In this document: piece after piece, positions 1-11,751 of the stretch
How positions within the stretch are numbered: position 1 is the first letter of the stretch
Layout: every line of letters starts with the position of its first letter
DNA from: Thinopyrum elongatum
Taxonomy: Eukaryota > Streptophyta > Magnoliopsida > Poales > Poaceae
Direction: 5' to 3'
Length of the DNA stretch: 64,000 nt
Assembly (NCBI GenBank): GCA_011799875.1
Contig: CM022303.1
Span: forward strand, 215,170,255 to 215,234,254
Position numbers and translations under genes: made by a program
The notes under the pieces: model-generated
The model's database searches: none
Seen by the model: the letters and a program-made list of their open reading frames with translations, nothing else
What the model was told of the DNA's origin: nothing

Positions 1-2040
1 AACGGATTTTGACGGTGCCCTATTTAAAGTGAATGCGGCAGTCTCTAAAGCATAACCCCAAAAAGATAGCGGTAGATCAGTAAGAGACATCATAGATCGC
101 ACCATATCCAATAGAGTGCGATTACGACGTTCGGACACACCGTTACACTGAGGTGTTCCAGGCGGCGTGAGTTGTGAAACAATTCCACATTTCCTTAAGT
201 GTGTGCCAAATTCATGACTCAAATATTCTCCTCCACGATCTGATTGTAAGAACTTTATTTTCTTGTCACGTTGATTCTCAACCTCATTCTGAAATTCCTT
301 GAACTTTTCAAAGGTCTCAGACTTGTGCTTCATCAAGTAGACATACCCATATCTACTCAAATCATCGGTGAGGGTGAGAACATAACGATAACCACCGCGA
401 GCCTCAACACTCATTGGACCACACACATCAGTATGTATGATCTCCAATAAGTTGGTTGCTCGCTCCATTGTTCCGGAGAACGGAGTCTTGGTCATCTTGC
501 CCAAGAGGCATGGTTCGCATCTGTCAAATGATTCATAATCAAGAGACTCCAAAAGTCCATCTGCATGGAGTTTCTTCATGCGTTTAACACCGATATGACC
601 AAGGCGGCAGTGCCACAAGTATGTGGGACTATCGTTATCAACCTTGCATTTCTTGGCTTTCACATTATAAACATGTGTAACATCACGTTCGAGATTCAAT
701 AAAAATAAACCATTCACCAGCGGGGCATGACCATAAAACATATCTCTCATATAAATAGAACAACCATTATTCTCAGATTTAAATGAGTAGCCATCTCGCA
801 TTAAGCGAGATCCAGATACAATGTTCATGCTCAAAGCTGGCACTAAATAACAATTATTGAGGTTTAAAACTAATCCCGTAGGTAGATGCAGAGGTAGCGT
901 GCCGACGGCAATCACATCGACCTTGGAACCATTCCCGACGCGCATCGTCACCTCGTCCTTCGCCAGTCTACGCTGATTCCGCAGTTCCTGCTTTGAGTTA
1001 CAAATATGAGCAACCGCACCGGTATCAAATACCCAGGAACTACTACGAGTGCTGGTAAGGTACACATCAATTACATGTATATCACATATACCTTTGGTAT
1101 TGCCGGCCTTCTTATCTGCTAAGTACTTGGGGCAATTCCGCTTCCAGTGACCGTTTCCCTTGCAATAAAAGCACTCAGTCTCAGGCTTGGGTCCATTCTT
1201 TGACTTCTTCCCGGCAGCTGGCTTACCGGGCGCGGCAACTCCCTTGCCGTCCTTCTTGAAGTTCTTCTTACCCTTGCACTCAGTCTCAGGCTTGGGTCCA
1301 TTCTTTGACTTCTTCCCGGCAGCTGGCTTACCGGGCGCGGCAACTCCCTTGCCGTCCTTCTTGAAGTTCTTCTTACCCTTGCCCTTCTTGAACTTAGTGG
1401 TTTTATTCACCATCAACACTTGATGTTCCTTTCTGATCTCTGCCTCCGCTGACTTCAGCATCGCATATACCTCAGGAATGGTCTTTTCCATTCCCTGCAT
1501 GTTGAAGTTCATCACAAAGCTCTTGTAGCTAGGTGGAAGCGACTGGAGGATTCTGTCAATGACCGCGTCATCCGGGAGATTAATCCCCAGCTGAGACAAG
1601 CGGATGTGCAACCCAGACATTTTGAGTATGTGCTCGCTGACAGAACTATTTTCCTCCATCTTACAGCTGTAGAACTTATCGGAGACTTCATATCTCTCGA
1701 TCCGGGCATGAGCTTGGAAAACCATTTTCAGCTCTTCGAACATCTCATATGCTCCGTGATGCTCAAAACGCTTTTGGAGCCCCGGTTCTAAGCTGAAGAG
1801 CATGCCGCACTGAACGAAGGAGTAATCATCGGTGCGTGTCTGCCAAACGTTCAAATCGTCTGGCAGTGCTGGGAGAGCAGGTGGGTCACCTAACGGTGCT
1901 TCAAGGACATATGATTTCTTGGCAGCTATGAGGATAATCCTCAGGTTACGGACCCAGTCCGCATAGTTGCTACCATCGTCTTTCAGCTTGTTTTTCTCTA
2001 GGAACGCATTGAAGTTGAGGGTAGCATTAGCGTTGGCCAT
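1..2040 (-). CDS. Copia gag-protease-integrase polyprotein (Angela/BARE/WIS type), 3' part outside window
   Basis: The polyprotein makes the capsid, protease and integrase of a Ty1/Copia retrotransposon. The frame starts at an ATG (2038-2040) and stays open for 680 codons to the window edge; I checked the in-frame triplets of positions 1-1170 for stops and translated the rest. Order seen: a gag region (about residues 1-270), a lysine-rich linker, a CCHC zinc knuckle beginning at Cys290, a protease active site DTGA (Asp339), an HHCC integrase zinc-binding motif from His477, and an integrase core with Asp538, Asp601 and Glu637, the exact D-D-35-E spacing. Reverse transcriptase and RNase H would lie beyond position 1. 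It follows its own leader and LTR at 2041-5054. An intact frame suggests recent insertion. The linker contains an in-frame 35-residue duplication. Confidence 0.9.
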   Translation of the reverse strand, partial: MANANATLNFNAFLEKNKLKDDGSNYADWVRNLRIILIAAKKSYVLEAPLGDPPALPALPDDLNVWQTRTDDYSFVQCGMLFSLEPGLQKRFEHHGAYEMFEELKMVFQAHARIERYEVSDKFYSCKMEENSSVSEHILKMSGLHIRLSQLGINLPDDAVIDRILQSLPPSYKSFVMNFNMQGMEKTIPEVYAMLKSAEAEIRKEHQVLMVNKTTKFKKGKGKKNFKKDGKGVAAPGKPAAGKKSKNGPKPETECKGKKNFKKDGKGVAAPGKPAAGKKSKNGPKPETECFYCKGNGHWKRNCPKYLADKKAGNTKGICDIHVIDVYLTSTRSSSWVFDTGAVAHICNSKQELRNQRRLAKDEVTMRVGNGSKVDVIAVGTLPLHLPTGLVLNLNNCYLVPALSMNIVSGSRLMRDGYSFKSENNGCSIYMRDMFYGHAPLVNGLFLLNLERDVTHVYNVKAKKCKVDNDSPTYLWHCRLGHIGVKRMKKLHADGLLESLDYESFDRCEPCLLGKMTKTPFSGTMERATNLLEIIHTDVCGPMSVEARGGYRYVLTLTDDLSRYGYVYLMKHKSETFEKFKEFQNEVENQRDKKIKFLQSDRGGEYLSHEFGTHLRKCGIVSQLTPPGTPQCNGVSERRNRTLLDMVRSMMSLTDLPLSFWGYALETAAFTLNRAPSKSV
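1171..1380 (-). repeat. Two tandem 105-bp in-frame copies inside gag linker
   Basis: Positions 1171-1275 and 1276-1380 are nearly identical 105-bp units, so the polyprotein gains 35 residues without a frameshift. Each unit encodes a Lys/Gly-rich, Ala-Pro-rich linker (motifs KKNFKKDGKG and AAGKKSKNGPK) just before the CCHC knuckle. This looks like replication slippage or unequal exchange in the element. Confidence 0.9.
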
Positions 2041-3326
2041 TTGATCTACAAGATAGATATGTAACATTTAGACTAAGTTCATGACAATTAAGTTCATCTA
2101 ATCAAATTATGTAATGAACTCCCACTCAGATAGACATCCCTCTCGTCATCTAAGTGATTACATGATCCGAATCGACTAGGCCGTGTCCGATCATCACGTG
2201 AGACGGACTAGTCATCAACGGTGAACATCCCCATGTTGATCGTATCTTCTATACGACTCATGCTCGACCTTTCGGTCTCTTGTGTTCCGAGGCCATGTCT
2301 GTACATGCTAGGCTCGTCAAGTCAACCTAAGTGTATTGCTGTGTAAATCTGGCTTACACCCGTTGTATTCGAACGTTAGAATCTATCACACCCGATCAAC
2401 ACGTAGTGCTTCGAAACAACGAACCTTCGCAACGGTGCACAGTTAGGGGGAACACTTTCTTGAAATTTTAGTAAGGGATCATCTTATATATGCTACCGTC
2501 GTTCTAAGCAAATAAGATGCAGAAACATGATAAACATCTCATGCAATCAAAATAGTGACATGATATGGCCATTATCACTTTGCTCCTTTTGATCTCCATC
2601 TTCGGGGCTCCATGATCATCATCGTCACCGGCATGACACCATGATCTCCATCATCATGATCTCCATCATCGTGTCTTCATGAAGTTGTCTCGCCAACTAT
2701 TACTTCTACTACTACGGCTAACGGTTAGCAATAAAGTAAAGTAATTACATGGCGAATTTCAATGACACGCAGGTCATATAATAAATTAAGACAACTCCTA
2801 TGGCTCCTGCCGGTTGTCATACTCATCGACATGCAAGTCGTGATTCCTATTACAAGAACATGATCATCTCATACATCACATATATCATTCATCACATCCT
2901 TTGGCCATATCACATCACAAAGCACTTGCTGCAAAAACAAGTTAGACGTCCTCTAATTGTTGTTGCAAGTTTTTATGTGGCTGCTATAGGTTTCTAGCAA
3001 GAACGTTTCTTACCTACGCCAAAACCACAATGTGATATGCCAATTTCTATTTACCCTTCATAAGGACCCTGTTCATCGAATCCGATCCGACTAAAGTGGG
3101 AGAGACAGACACCCGCTAGCCACCTTATGCAACTAGTGCATGTCAGTCGGTGGAACCTGTCTCACGTAAGCGTACGTGTAAGGTCGGTCCGGGCCGCTTC
3201 ATCCCACAGTGCCGCCGAATCAAGATAAGACTAGTAACGGCAAGAAGATTGACAAATCGACGCCCACAACTACTTTGTGTTCTACTCGTGCAAGATACTA
3301 CGCATAGACCTAGCTCATGATGCCAC
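2041..3326 (-). other. Untranslated leader and primer-binding region of the Angela-type element
   Basis: This stretch lies between the gag ATG and the LTR and has no convincing reading frame. Next to the LTR (about 3309-3326) the minus strand reads TGGCATCATGAGC, a degenerate version of the tRNA-iMet primer site TGGTATCAGAGC of Copia elements. A long leader is normal for BARE/Angela. Confidence 0.7.
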
Positions 3327-5054
3327 TGTTGGGGATCGTAGCAGAATTTTAAAATTTCCTACGCATCACCAAGATCAATCTATGGAGTCATCTAGCAACG
3401 AGAGAGAGGGGAGTGCATCTACATACCCTTGTAGATCGCGAGTGGAAGCGTTCAAGAGAACGGGGTTGATGGAGTCGTACTCGTCGTGATCCAAATCACC
3501 GATGACCGAGCGCCGAACGGACGGCACCTCCGTGTTCAACACACGTACGGAGCGGAGACGTCTCCTCCTTCTTGATCCAGCAAGGGGGGAGGAGAGGTTG
3601 GGGAGGACAGCTCCAGCAGCAGCACGACGGCGTGGTGGAGTTGGAGCTGCGTGGTATTCCTGCAGGGCTTCGCCAAGCACCGCGGGAGGAGGAGGAGGTG
3701 TTGGAGAGGGGAGGGGCTGCGCCAGGGATGAGGTATGGCCTCCCTACCACCCCTCCACTATTTATAGGGGGAAGAGGAGAGGGGGCCGGCCCCCTCAGAT
3801 CCAATCTGAGGGGAGGGGAGGCGGCCAGGGGAGGGAAACTTGCCCCCCAAGCAAGGTGGAAGGCTCCCTCCCCTAGGGTTTCCCAACCCTAGGCGCCATG
3901 GGCCCTTGGGGGGGGCACACCAGCCCACTAGGGGGCTGGTTCCCTCCCATATACAGCCCATTAGGCCTCCCGGGTAAATCAGCCCCACCCGGTGGACCTC
4001 CGGACACCTTTCGGTGGTCCCGGTACAATACCGATAACCCCCGAAACTATTCCGGTGACTGTATGACAACTTCCCATATATAAATCTTCACCTCCGGACC
4101 ATTCCGGAACTCCTCGTGATGTCCGGGATCTCATCCGGGACTCCGAACAACATTCGGTAACCACGTACAAACTTTCCCTACAACCCTAGCGTCATCGAAC
4201 CTTAAGTGTGTAGACCCTACGGGTTCGGGAGACACGTAGACATGACCGAGACGACTCTCCGTTCAATAACCAACAGCGGGATCTGGATACCCATGTTGGC
4301 TCCCACATGCTCCTCGATGATCTCATCGGATGAACCACGATGTCGAGGATTCAATCAATCCCGTACGCAATTCCCTTTGTCTATCGGTACGATACTTGCC
4401 CGAGATTCGATCGTCGGTATACCGATACCTTGTTCAATCTCGTTACCGGCAAGTCTCTTTACTCGTTTCCGTAACACATCATCCTGTGAACAACTCCTTG
4501 ATCACATTGAGCTCATTATGATGATGTCCTACCGAGTGGGCCCAGAGGTACCTCTCCGTCACACGGAGTGACAAATCCCATTCTCGATTCGTGCCAACCC
4601 AACAGACACTTTTGGAGATACCCGTAGTGCACCTTTATAGCCACCCAGTTACGTTGTGACGTTTGGTACACCCAAAGCACTCCTACGGTATCCGGGAGTT
4701 GCACAATCTCATGGTCTAAGGAAAAGTTACTTGACATTGGAAAAGCTTTAGCAAACGAACTACACGATCTAGTGCTAGGCTTAGGATTGGGTCTTGTCCA
4801 TCACATCATTCTCCTAATGATGTGATCCCGTTATCAATGACATCCAATGTCCATGGTCAGGAAACCGTAACCATCTATTGATCAACGAGCTAGTCAACTA
4901 GAGGCTTACTAGGGACATGTTGTGGTCTATGTATTCACACATGTATTACGATTTCCGGATAACACAATTATAGCATGAATAACAGACAATTATCATGAAC
5001 AAGGAAATATAATAATAACCATTTTATTATTGCCTCTAGGGCATATTTCCAACA
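3327..5054 (-). mobile_element. 5' LTR of Angela-type Copia element
   Basis: On the minus strand it starts TGTTGGAAATATGCCCTAG (at 5054) and ends ATCCCCAACA (at 3327), giving 1728 bp with TG...CA ends, the usual size for Angela/BARE LTRs. A TATAAATA box lies at 3759-3766 on the minus strand. The flanking 5 bp are TTAGT (5055-5059); the matching duplicate is outside the window. The same LTR family occurs in the opposite orientation at 62630-64000. Small open frames inside it are coincidental. Confidence 0.92.
3759..3766 (-). promoter_or_regulatory. TATA box of the Angela LTR
   Basis: The minus strand reads TATAAATA inside the LTR, the likely core promoter of the element's transcript. Confidence 0.6.
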
Positions 5055-5059
5055 TTAGT

Positions 5060-6652
5060 TAGGCCGACTAGATCGATTTTTCTTGCCATGGGAAGAGGTG
5101 CTTTGTGATGGGTTCGATCTTGCGGTGTTCTTTTCCAGTGACAGAAAGGGCAGCAAGGCACGCATGTATCATTGCTATTAAGGATAACAAGATGGGGTCT
5201 ATTCCTACATGAATAGATCTTGTCTACATCATGTTATCGTTCATATTGCATTACTCCGTTTCTCCATGAACTTAATACACTAAATGCATGATGGATAGCG
5301 GTCGATGTGTGGAGTAATAGTAGTAGATGCAGGCAGGAGTCGGTCTACTAATCTTGGACGTGATGCCTATATAATGATCATTGCCTGGATATCGTCATAA
5401 TTATTCGATCTTCTATCAATTCCCCAACAATAATTTGTTTACCCACCGTATGCTATTTTCTCGAGAGAAGCCACTAGTTAAATCTACGGCCCCCGGGTCT
5501 ATTCTTTATCATATTTGCTTTGAGATCTATTTTTATTCGCTTCTATTTTTAGATCTATTATTCTAAAAACCCAAAAATACCTTGCTGCACTTTTTTATTA
5601 CTTATTTTTTTGTGTGTTATTGCGAGATCTATTTATCCAAAATCATACAAAGCAATCTATCTTTTGCCCGAGGAGGGATTGACAACCCCTCTTACGCGTC
5701 GGGTTGCAAGTATTTGTTTTTTGTGTGCAGGTACCGTTTACATAGCTTGGCTTGGCCTCCTACTAAGGGAAATACCTACCGTAGCTGTACTGCATCATTC
5801 CTTCCTCTTTGGGGAAATACCGACGCAGTTTCAAGCGACATCAGTCTTCTCCTTATGACCCAAAGAAAAAAAAGAATTTCAAAGAAACACACTGAAATAT
5901 TTTTGGAGTTTTTGTTTTTCTCAAGAAAGCAAAACAAAAGAAAAATGAAAACGAGGAAAACTATTTACACGGGAAAGCTCCCAACATGTAAAAGAAGAAT
6001 GGGAAATCTTTTTGGGTTTTCTTTTAATACTACGACTAAATTGAACTAGAAAGAAAAATTAAAAAGAAGCAAGAAATATTTTTGGATTTTATCAAAAAAA
6101 ATCAAACACACAAGAAGAAAGCAAGCAAAATAAACTAGCATGGATTATACAATGAAAAAGGATGAACACCGACAACTGGAGTGAATGTGTGATCATGAAT
6201 GTAATGTCGGTGAGAGATACGTACTCCCCCAAGCTTAGGCTTTTGGCCTAAGTTGGTCTTTGGCCACGGCTGGCCAGGCGGATATCTAACACTTTGGGAC
6301 TTGTTTCATATATTGCCATTGCTTTTGACAAGCTCAAATAAATTTTAGTGAAGAACATGAGCATAAAGATTTTCATCTCTCAAAATAATATAAGTTAAGC
6401 ATGAGAGAATTTCCTCAAAAATTACTAACTCTCAAATAAATCTAAGTTAAGCATGCGTTTGGACTCCGTTTGATAGGGATATTCTGCGAAGTAAAAAACA
6501 AGCAAAAAAGAACAACTGGCACTAGGCACTATGTCAATAGGTTAGTCCCAAAAAAATGATATAAAGTTGCAATAAAATGATTGTAAAACATCCAAGAATG
6601 ATAATATAACAGCATGGAACAATAAAAAATTATAGATATGTTGGAGATGTAT
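5060..6652. mobile_element. Non-coding gypsy-derived sequence, target of the Angela insertion
   Basis: I see no gene here. Text at 5080-5830 matches, from memory, the transcribed part of abundant Triticeae gypsy LTRs (AGTAGATGCAGGCAGGAGTC, GGCCCCCGGGTCTATTC). Positions 5840-6240 are A/T-rich and contain the gypsy 3'-region signature CCTAAGCTTGGGGGAG on the minus strand near 6225-6240. On the minus strand an LTR-like start TGATACATCTCCAAC sits at 6652. The pieces run in mixed order, so this is probably a rearranged or nested gypsy remnant; the family is not assigned. Confidence 0.5.
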
Positions 6653-7007
6653 CAGCGCCTTGTGAGCTTGTGGCTCACAGGTGCACCCCCCCCCCCCCCC
6701 GGGGTGTGTTCAGTACCAAATTTTTTCAAATATTGTAGAAAAAATCATATAAAATTTTCAGGGCATTTGGAGAACTTTTATTTTCTGGTCATTTTTTATT
6801 GCACGGATAATTTAGAAAACAGTAAAATAATAGCATTTCTATTTTATTAATTCTAAATAACAGAAAGTAAAAAGTGGGTACAGAAGGTTGTGTTTACTAA
6901 ATTCATCCATTACATGCCCGCCAAAAGGAATTCATTAATAAGGTTGATCAAGTCTTATTAACAAACTTCTTTCGAATGACATGAAACCGGAGAATTTTCG
7001 TGCAACA
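6653..7007 (-). mobile_element. Gypsy 3' non-coding / LTR-like remnant with poly-C tract
   Basis: No gene. A homopolymer of about 16 C lies at 6686-6702. The following A/T-rich text loosely parallels the first part of the LTR at 9851-11237 (CTACAAAAATTCTCCG against TAGAAAAAATCATATAA contexts), so it may be a diverged LTR piece. No reverse transcriptase or integrase lies between here and the protease. Confidence 0.4.
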
Positions 7008-9781
7008 CTAGGTTACCTCAACGGGGATATGCATGTCCTCAATAATAAGAATATCATATTTCTTTTTGACAGTGGGAATAGGGAATTCAAAACCTCCAAT
7101 AGTAATTGTTGAAATTTTTCCAATAGAATTGATACTATTCACTTGAGGTTGTTTCTTCGAAAAGTGTACCGTATGCTCATTACCATTAACATGAAAAGTG
7201 ACATTGCCTTTATTGCAATCAATAACAACCCCTGCAGTATTCAAAAAAGGTCTACCAAGGATGATCGACATACTATCTTCCTCGGGTATATCAAGAATAA
7301 CAAAGTTTGTTAAGATAGTGACATTTGCAACTACGACAGGTACATCCTCACAAATACCGATGGGTATAGTAGTAGATTTATCAGCCATTTGCAAAGAAAT
7401 TACAGTTGGTGTCAACTTATTCAAATCAAGTCTACGATATAAAGAGAAGGGCATAACACTAACACCGGCTCCTAGATCACATAAAGCAGTTTTAACATAG
7501 TTTCTTTTAATGGAGCATGGTATAGTTGGTATTCCTGGATCTCCTAATTTCTTTGGTATTCCACCCTTAAATGTATAATTAGCAAGCATGGTGGAAATTT
7601 CAGCTTCTGGTATCTTTCTTTTATTAGTAACAATATCTTTCATATACTTAGCATAAGGAGACATTTTCAGAATATCAGTCAAACGCAAGCGCAAAAAGAC
7701 AGATGTAAGCATTTCAACAAAGCGCTCAAATTCTTAATCATCCTTATTCTTTGAAGCTTTAGGAGGAAAGGGCATGGGTTTCTGAACCCATGGTTCTCTT
7801 TCTTTACAATGTTTTCTAGCAATGAAGTCTCTCTTATCATATCTTTTATTCTTAGGTTGTGGGTTATCAAGATGAACAGCAGGTTCTATCTCCACATCAT
7901 TATCATTACTAGGTTGAGCATCAACATGAACATCATCATTATCATTATTACTAGGTTCATGTTCATCACCAGATTGTGTTTCAACATCAGAAATAGAAAT
8001 ATCATTTGGATTCTCAGGTGTGTCTATAGTAGGTTCACTAGAGGCATGGAAAGTCATATCATCATTCTTTTTCTTTGTAGACGGACTAGGTGCATCAGTA
8101 TTAATTATTTGAGAGTCCTGTTCAATTCTTTTAGGATGGCCTTCAGGATACAAGGGTTCCTGAGTCATTTTACCACCCCTAGTCATAACTCTAACAGCAT
8201 GATCATTCATCTTGTTGTTCATTTCATTAAGCAAATCATTTTGTACCTTGAGAACTTGTTCTACTTGAGTTTTTACAATGGAAGCATGCTTACTAACAAC
8301 CTTGAGATCATTAACAGTTCTAAACATATAGTCACTCAAGTGTTCAATCATATAAGCATTTCACTTCAATTGTCTACTAACATATGCATTGAAGTTTTCT
8401 TGTTTAACAATAAAGTTATCAAATTCATCCAAGCATTGACTAGCAGATTTATATAAGGAATATCACCTTCATCAAATCTATAGAGAGAATTTACCTCTAC
8501 TACCTATGTCGGGGTATTAAAGACCATGTATTTCTTCAATAGGTGGTAAATTCTTAACATCTTCAGCTGTAATACCTTTTTCTTTCATAGATTTCTCTGC
8601 CTCTTGCATATCTTCAGGACTGAGAAATAGAATACCTCTCTCCTTCGGAGTTGGCTTGGGCGCTGGTTCGGGAAGAGTCCAATCATTATTATTACTCAAT
8701 ATATTATTCAATAATTCTTCAGCTTGTTCAATAGTTCATTCCCTGAAAACACAACTAGCACAACTATCTAGGTGGTCCCTAGAAGCATTGGTTAGTCCAT
8801 TATAAAAGATATCAAGTATTTCATTTTTCTTGAGAGGATGATCAGGCGAAGCATTAAGTAATTGGAGAAGCCTCCCCTAAGCTTGTGGGAGACTCTCTTC
8901 TTCAATTTGCACAAAGTTAAATATTTCCTGTAAAGCAGCTTGTTTCTTATGAGCAGGAAAATATTTTTCAGAGAAGTAATATATCATATCCTGGGGACTA
9001 CGCACACAACCAGGAGCAAAAGATTTATACCATATCTTAGCATCACCCTTTAACGAGAAAGGAAACAACTTAAGAATATAGTAGTAGCGAATTTTTTCCT
9101 CATGAGCAAATAGGGTGGCTATATTATTCAGTTCAGTAAGATGTGCCACAACAGTTTCAGATTTATAACCATGGAAAGGATCAGATTCAACCAAACTAAT
9201 TAACTCAAGGTCGACAGAGAATTCATAATCCTTATCAGTAACAAATATAGGTGAAGTAGCAAACTTAGGATCATATTGCATTCTAGCATTCAAAGATTTT
9301 TCTTTCAACTTGACTAGTAATTTCTTAAGATCCTCTCTATCCTTACAAGCAAGAAAGTCCCTAGCTACCTCTCCATCCATAACATAACCCTCAGGTATAT
9401 CAGGCAATTCATATCTGGGAGTGCTAGGTCTAATGGGTGTTTCAAAGTTTTCAGTCTCAATGATTTCATCAGTTTCAGAAATATCATCAGTTTCAGCCTT
9501 CTCAATATCATTAACTCTAGCAAGTTGTTCATCAAGAAATTCACTCGGTGGACAGTCTTATCAAGCAAAGTACTAGTATCATCATAAGCATCATTCATAG
9601 CAGAAGTAGCATCATCAATTACTTGTGACATATCAGAATTAGTAGCAGGTGTAGGTGTCGCAAGCTTACTTAAAACAGAAGGTGAATCAAGTGCCGAGTG
9701 TGATGGCAGTTCCTTACCTCCCCTTGTCTTAGAGGGAACGATCTTGGTTCTTTCATCTTTAAGATTCCTCATCGTGACCAA
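7008..9781 (-). pseudogene. Decayed Ty3/gypsy gag-protease (Athila/Tat-like)
   Basis: A gag plus aspartic-protease polyprotein of an LTR retrotransposon. The N-terminal part is 9365-9781; a frameshift near 9400 leads to a second frame that runs to 7008. That frame is interrupted by stops, including ones near 8877, 8517 and 7734. The middle part has the retrotransposon gag signature (FPFSLKGDAKIWY, then YFSEKYFP) at about 9000-9100. The protease carries the active site CDLGAGVSVMP near 7440-7470; DLGA is typical of the Athila/Tat branch. The product ends at 7008 with no reverse transcriptase or integrase downstream, so the copy is non-autonomous or deleted. It sits directly behind its primer site and LTR. 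Confidence 0.8.
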
Positions 9782-9820
9782 CAGATATAAATCCCAAGTG
9801 ACTCAGCAAATAGAGCTATG

Positions 9821-9840
9821 CTCCCCGGCAACGGCGCCAG
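9821..9840 (-). other. Primer-binding site of the gypsy element
   Basis: The minus strand reads TGGCGCCGTTGCCGGGGAG ten bases after the LTR end. This is the classic tRNA-Asp-like primer site of plant gypsy elements and fixes the element's orientation as minus. Confidence 0.85.
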
Positions 9841-9850
9841 AAAAAGGTCT

Positions 9851-11237
9851 TGATAACCCACAAGTATAGGGGATCGCAACAGTTTTCGAGGGTAGAGTAT
9901 TCAACCCAAATTTATTGATTCGACACAAGGGGAGCCAAAGAATATTCGGGGGTATTGGCAGTTGAGTTGTCAATTCAACCACACCTGAAAGACTTAATAT
10001 CTGCAGCAAAGTATTTAGTAGCAAAGTAGTATGATAGTAACAGTAACAGTGGCAATAGTAGCAGTAGCAGTTTTGTAGTAATTGTAACAGTAGCAAAGGC
10101 AAAAGTAACTTAGCAAAGATCAATATGTGAAAAGCTCGTAGGCATTGGATCAGTGATGGATAATTGTGTTGGATAATATTCATCATGTAGCAGTTATAAC
10201 CTAGGGCGACACAAAACTAGCTCCAATTCATCAATGTAATGAAGGCATGTATTCCATATATAGTCATACGTGCTTATGGAAAAGAACTTGCATGACATCG
10301 TTTATCCTACCCTCCCGTGTCAGCGGGGTCTATAAGGAAACTAAGGGATATTAAGGCATCCTTTTAATAGAGAACCGGAACAAAGCATTAGCACTTAGTG
10401 AATACATGAACTCCTCAAACTACAGTAATCACCGGAAAGAATCCCAATTATTGTCACCTTGGGGTTTGCGGATCGTAACTCGTAATAGGTGTCTACAACT
10501 TGCAAGATAGGATCAAGAACACACATATATTCATCAAAACATAACAGGTTCAGATCTAAAATCATGGCACTCGGGCCCTAGTGACAAGCATTAAGCATAG
10601 CAAAGTCATAGCAACATCAATCTCAGAACATAGTGGATACTAGGGATCAAGCCCTAACAAAACTAACTCGATTACATGATAAATCTCATCCAACCCATCA
10701 CCGTCCAGAAAGCCTACGATGGAATTACTCACTCCCGGCGGTGAGCATCATGAATTTGGTGATGGAGGAAGGTTGATGATTATGACGGCGATGGATTCCA
10801 CCCTCCGGAGCCCCGAACGGACTCCAGATCAGCCCTTCCAATGAAGAACAGGAGGTGGCGGCGACTTCGTATCGTAAAACGCGATGAATCCTTCTCTCTG
10901 ATTTTTTTCTCTGCGAATAGGTATATATGGAGTTGGAATTAGGGTTGCTGGAGCTCCAGGGGGCCCACAAGCCTGGGAGGCGCGCCCCCAGAGCTTGTGA
11001 CTCCTGGGTGGCCCGCCTCTGGTATCTTTTTTCGCCAGTATTTTTTATATATTCTACAAAAATTCTCCGTAAATTTTCAGGTTAATCCGAGAACTTTGAT
11101 TTCTGCACAAAAACAACACCATGGCAATTCTGCTAAAAACAACGTCAGTCTGGGTTAGTTCCATTCAAATCATGCAAATTAGAGTCCAAAACATGGGCAA
11201 AAGAGTTTGGAAAAGTAGATACGATGGAGACGTATCA
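9851..11237 (-). mobile_element. 5' LTR of the gypsy element
   Basis: On the minus strand it begins TGATACGTCTCCATCG (at 11237) and ends ACTTGTGGGTTATCA (at 9851), 1387 bp with TG...CA ends. A run of simple AGTAGCAGTAG-type repeats lies at 10030-10110. The primer site follows ten bases later. I find no full matching 3' LTR in the window; the left half may have been lost or rearranged. Confidence 0.85.
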
Positions 11238-11751
11238 AAGTCCACCACGAGGATGCCGCCACAGCCATGCCATCCTTGCTTGAAGAGGCTGGTTTCCAAA
11301 TCCATTCCCAAGCATAGGACTGATTGCCTCATTGGGGAAGGATATATAGGTTCTTTATTCAGCACTGCCATCACCACCGCCAAAGCCAAGACAATGAACA
11401 ACCGAAAAACCTAAGATATTGCTACACGACTCACACGTGTAGATCCGGTGACTCCCCTCCCCCCCCCCCCACCACCACCACCACAGGCGACCGGTCGTCG
11501 GCAGAGGGATGCCGGCTAAAGAAGACGGCGGGAGGAACTCGCTGGAGGGGGCTAAGGTTCTAGTCTCCTCCCGAGAGAAAAACAACTTGTATCGCTCGTA
11601 CACACATACAATTAATAGACTTTTGTTCCATCAATATAGGGTAACAGCCGCGAGACAAAAGTTCCTCGATACAAGGTGGTCCTTGGAGTAGCCATACTGC
11701 AGTGATACGTTCTACACGACTATACGATGCCAATTGATCTGTTACCCTATT
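11238..11751. other. Unassigned spacer between gypsy LTR and LINE A
   Basis: I see no gene. A C-run (11458-11471) followed by a CCA repeat sits next to G-rich text. It may be flanking sequence of LINE A or another element remnant. Confidence 0.3.

Noticed and set aside
3375..4170. Overlapping frames in the Angela LTR
   Set aside because: LTR sequence; no domain and the frames overlap on both strands.
6686..6702. Poly-C run as a regulatory or G-quadruplex element
   Set aside because: A homopolymer in a decayed gypsy sequence; simple-sequence drift or assembly uncertainty explains it better.
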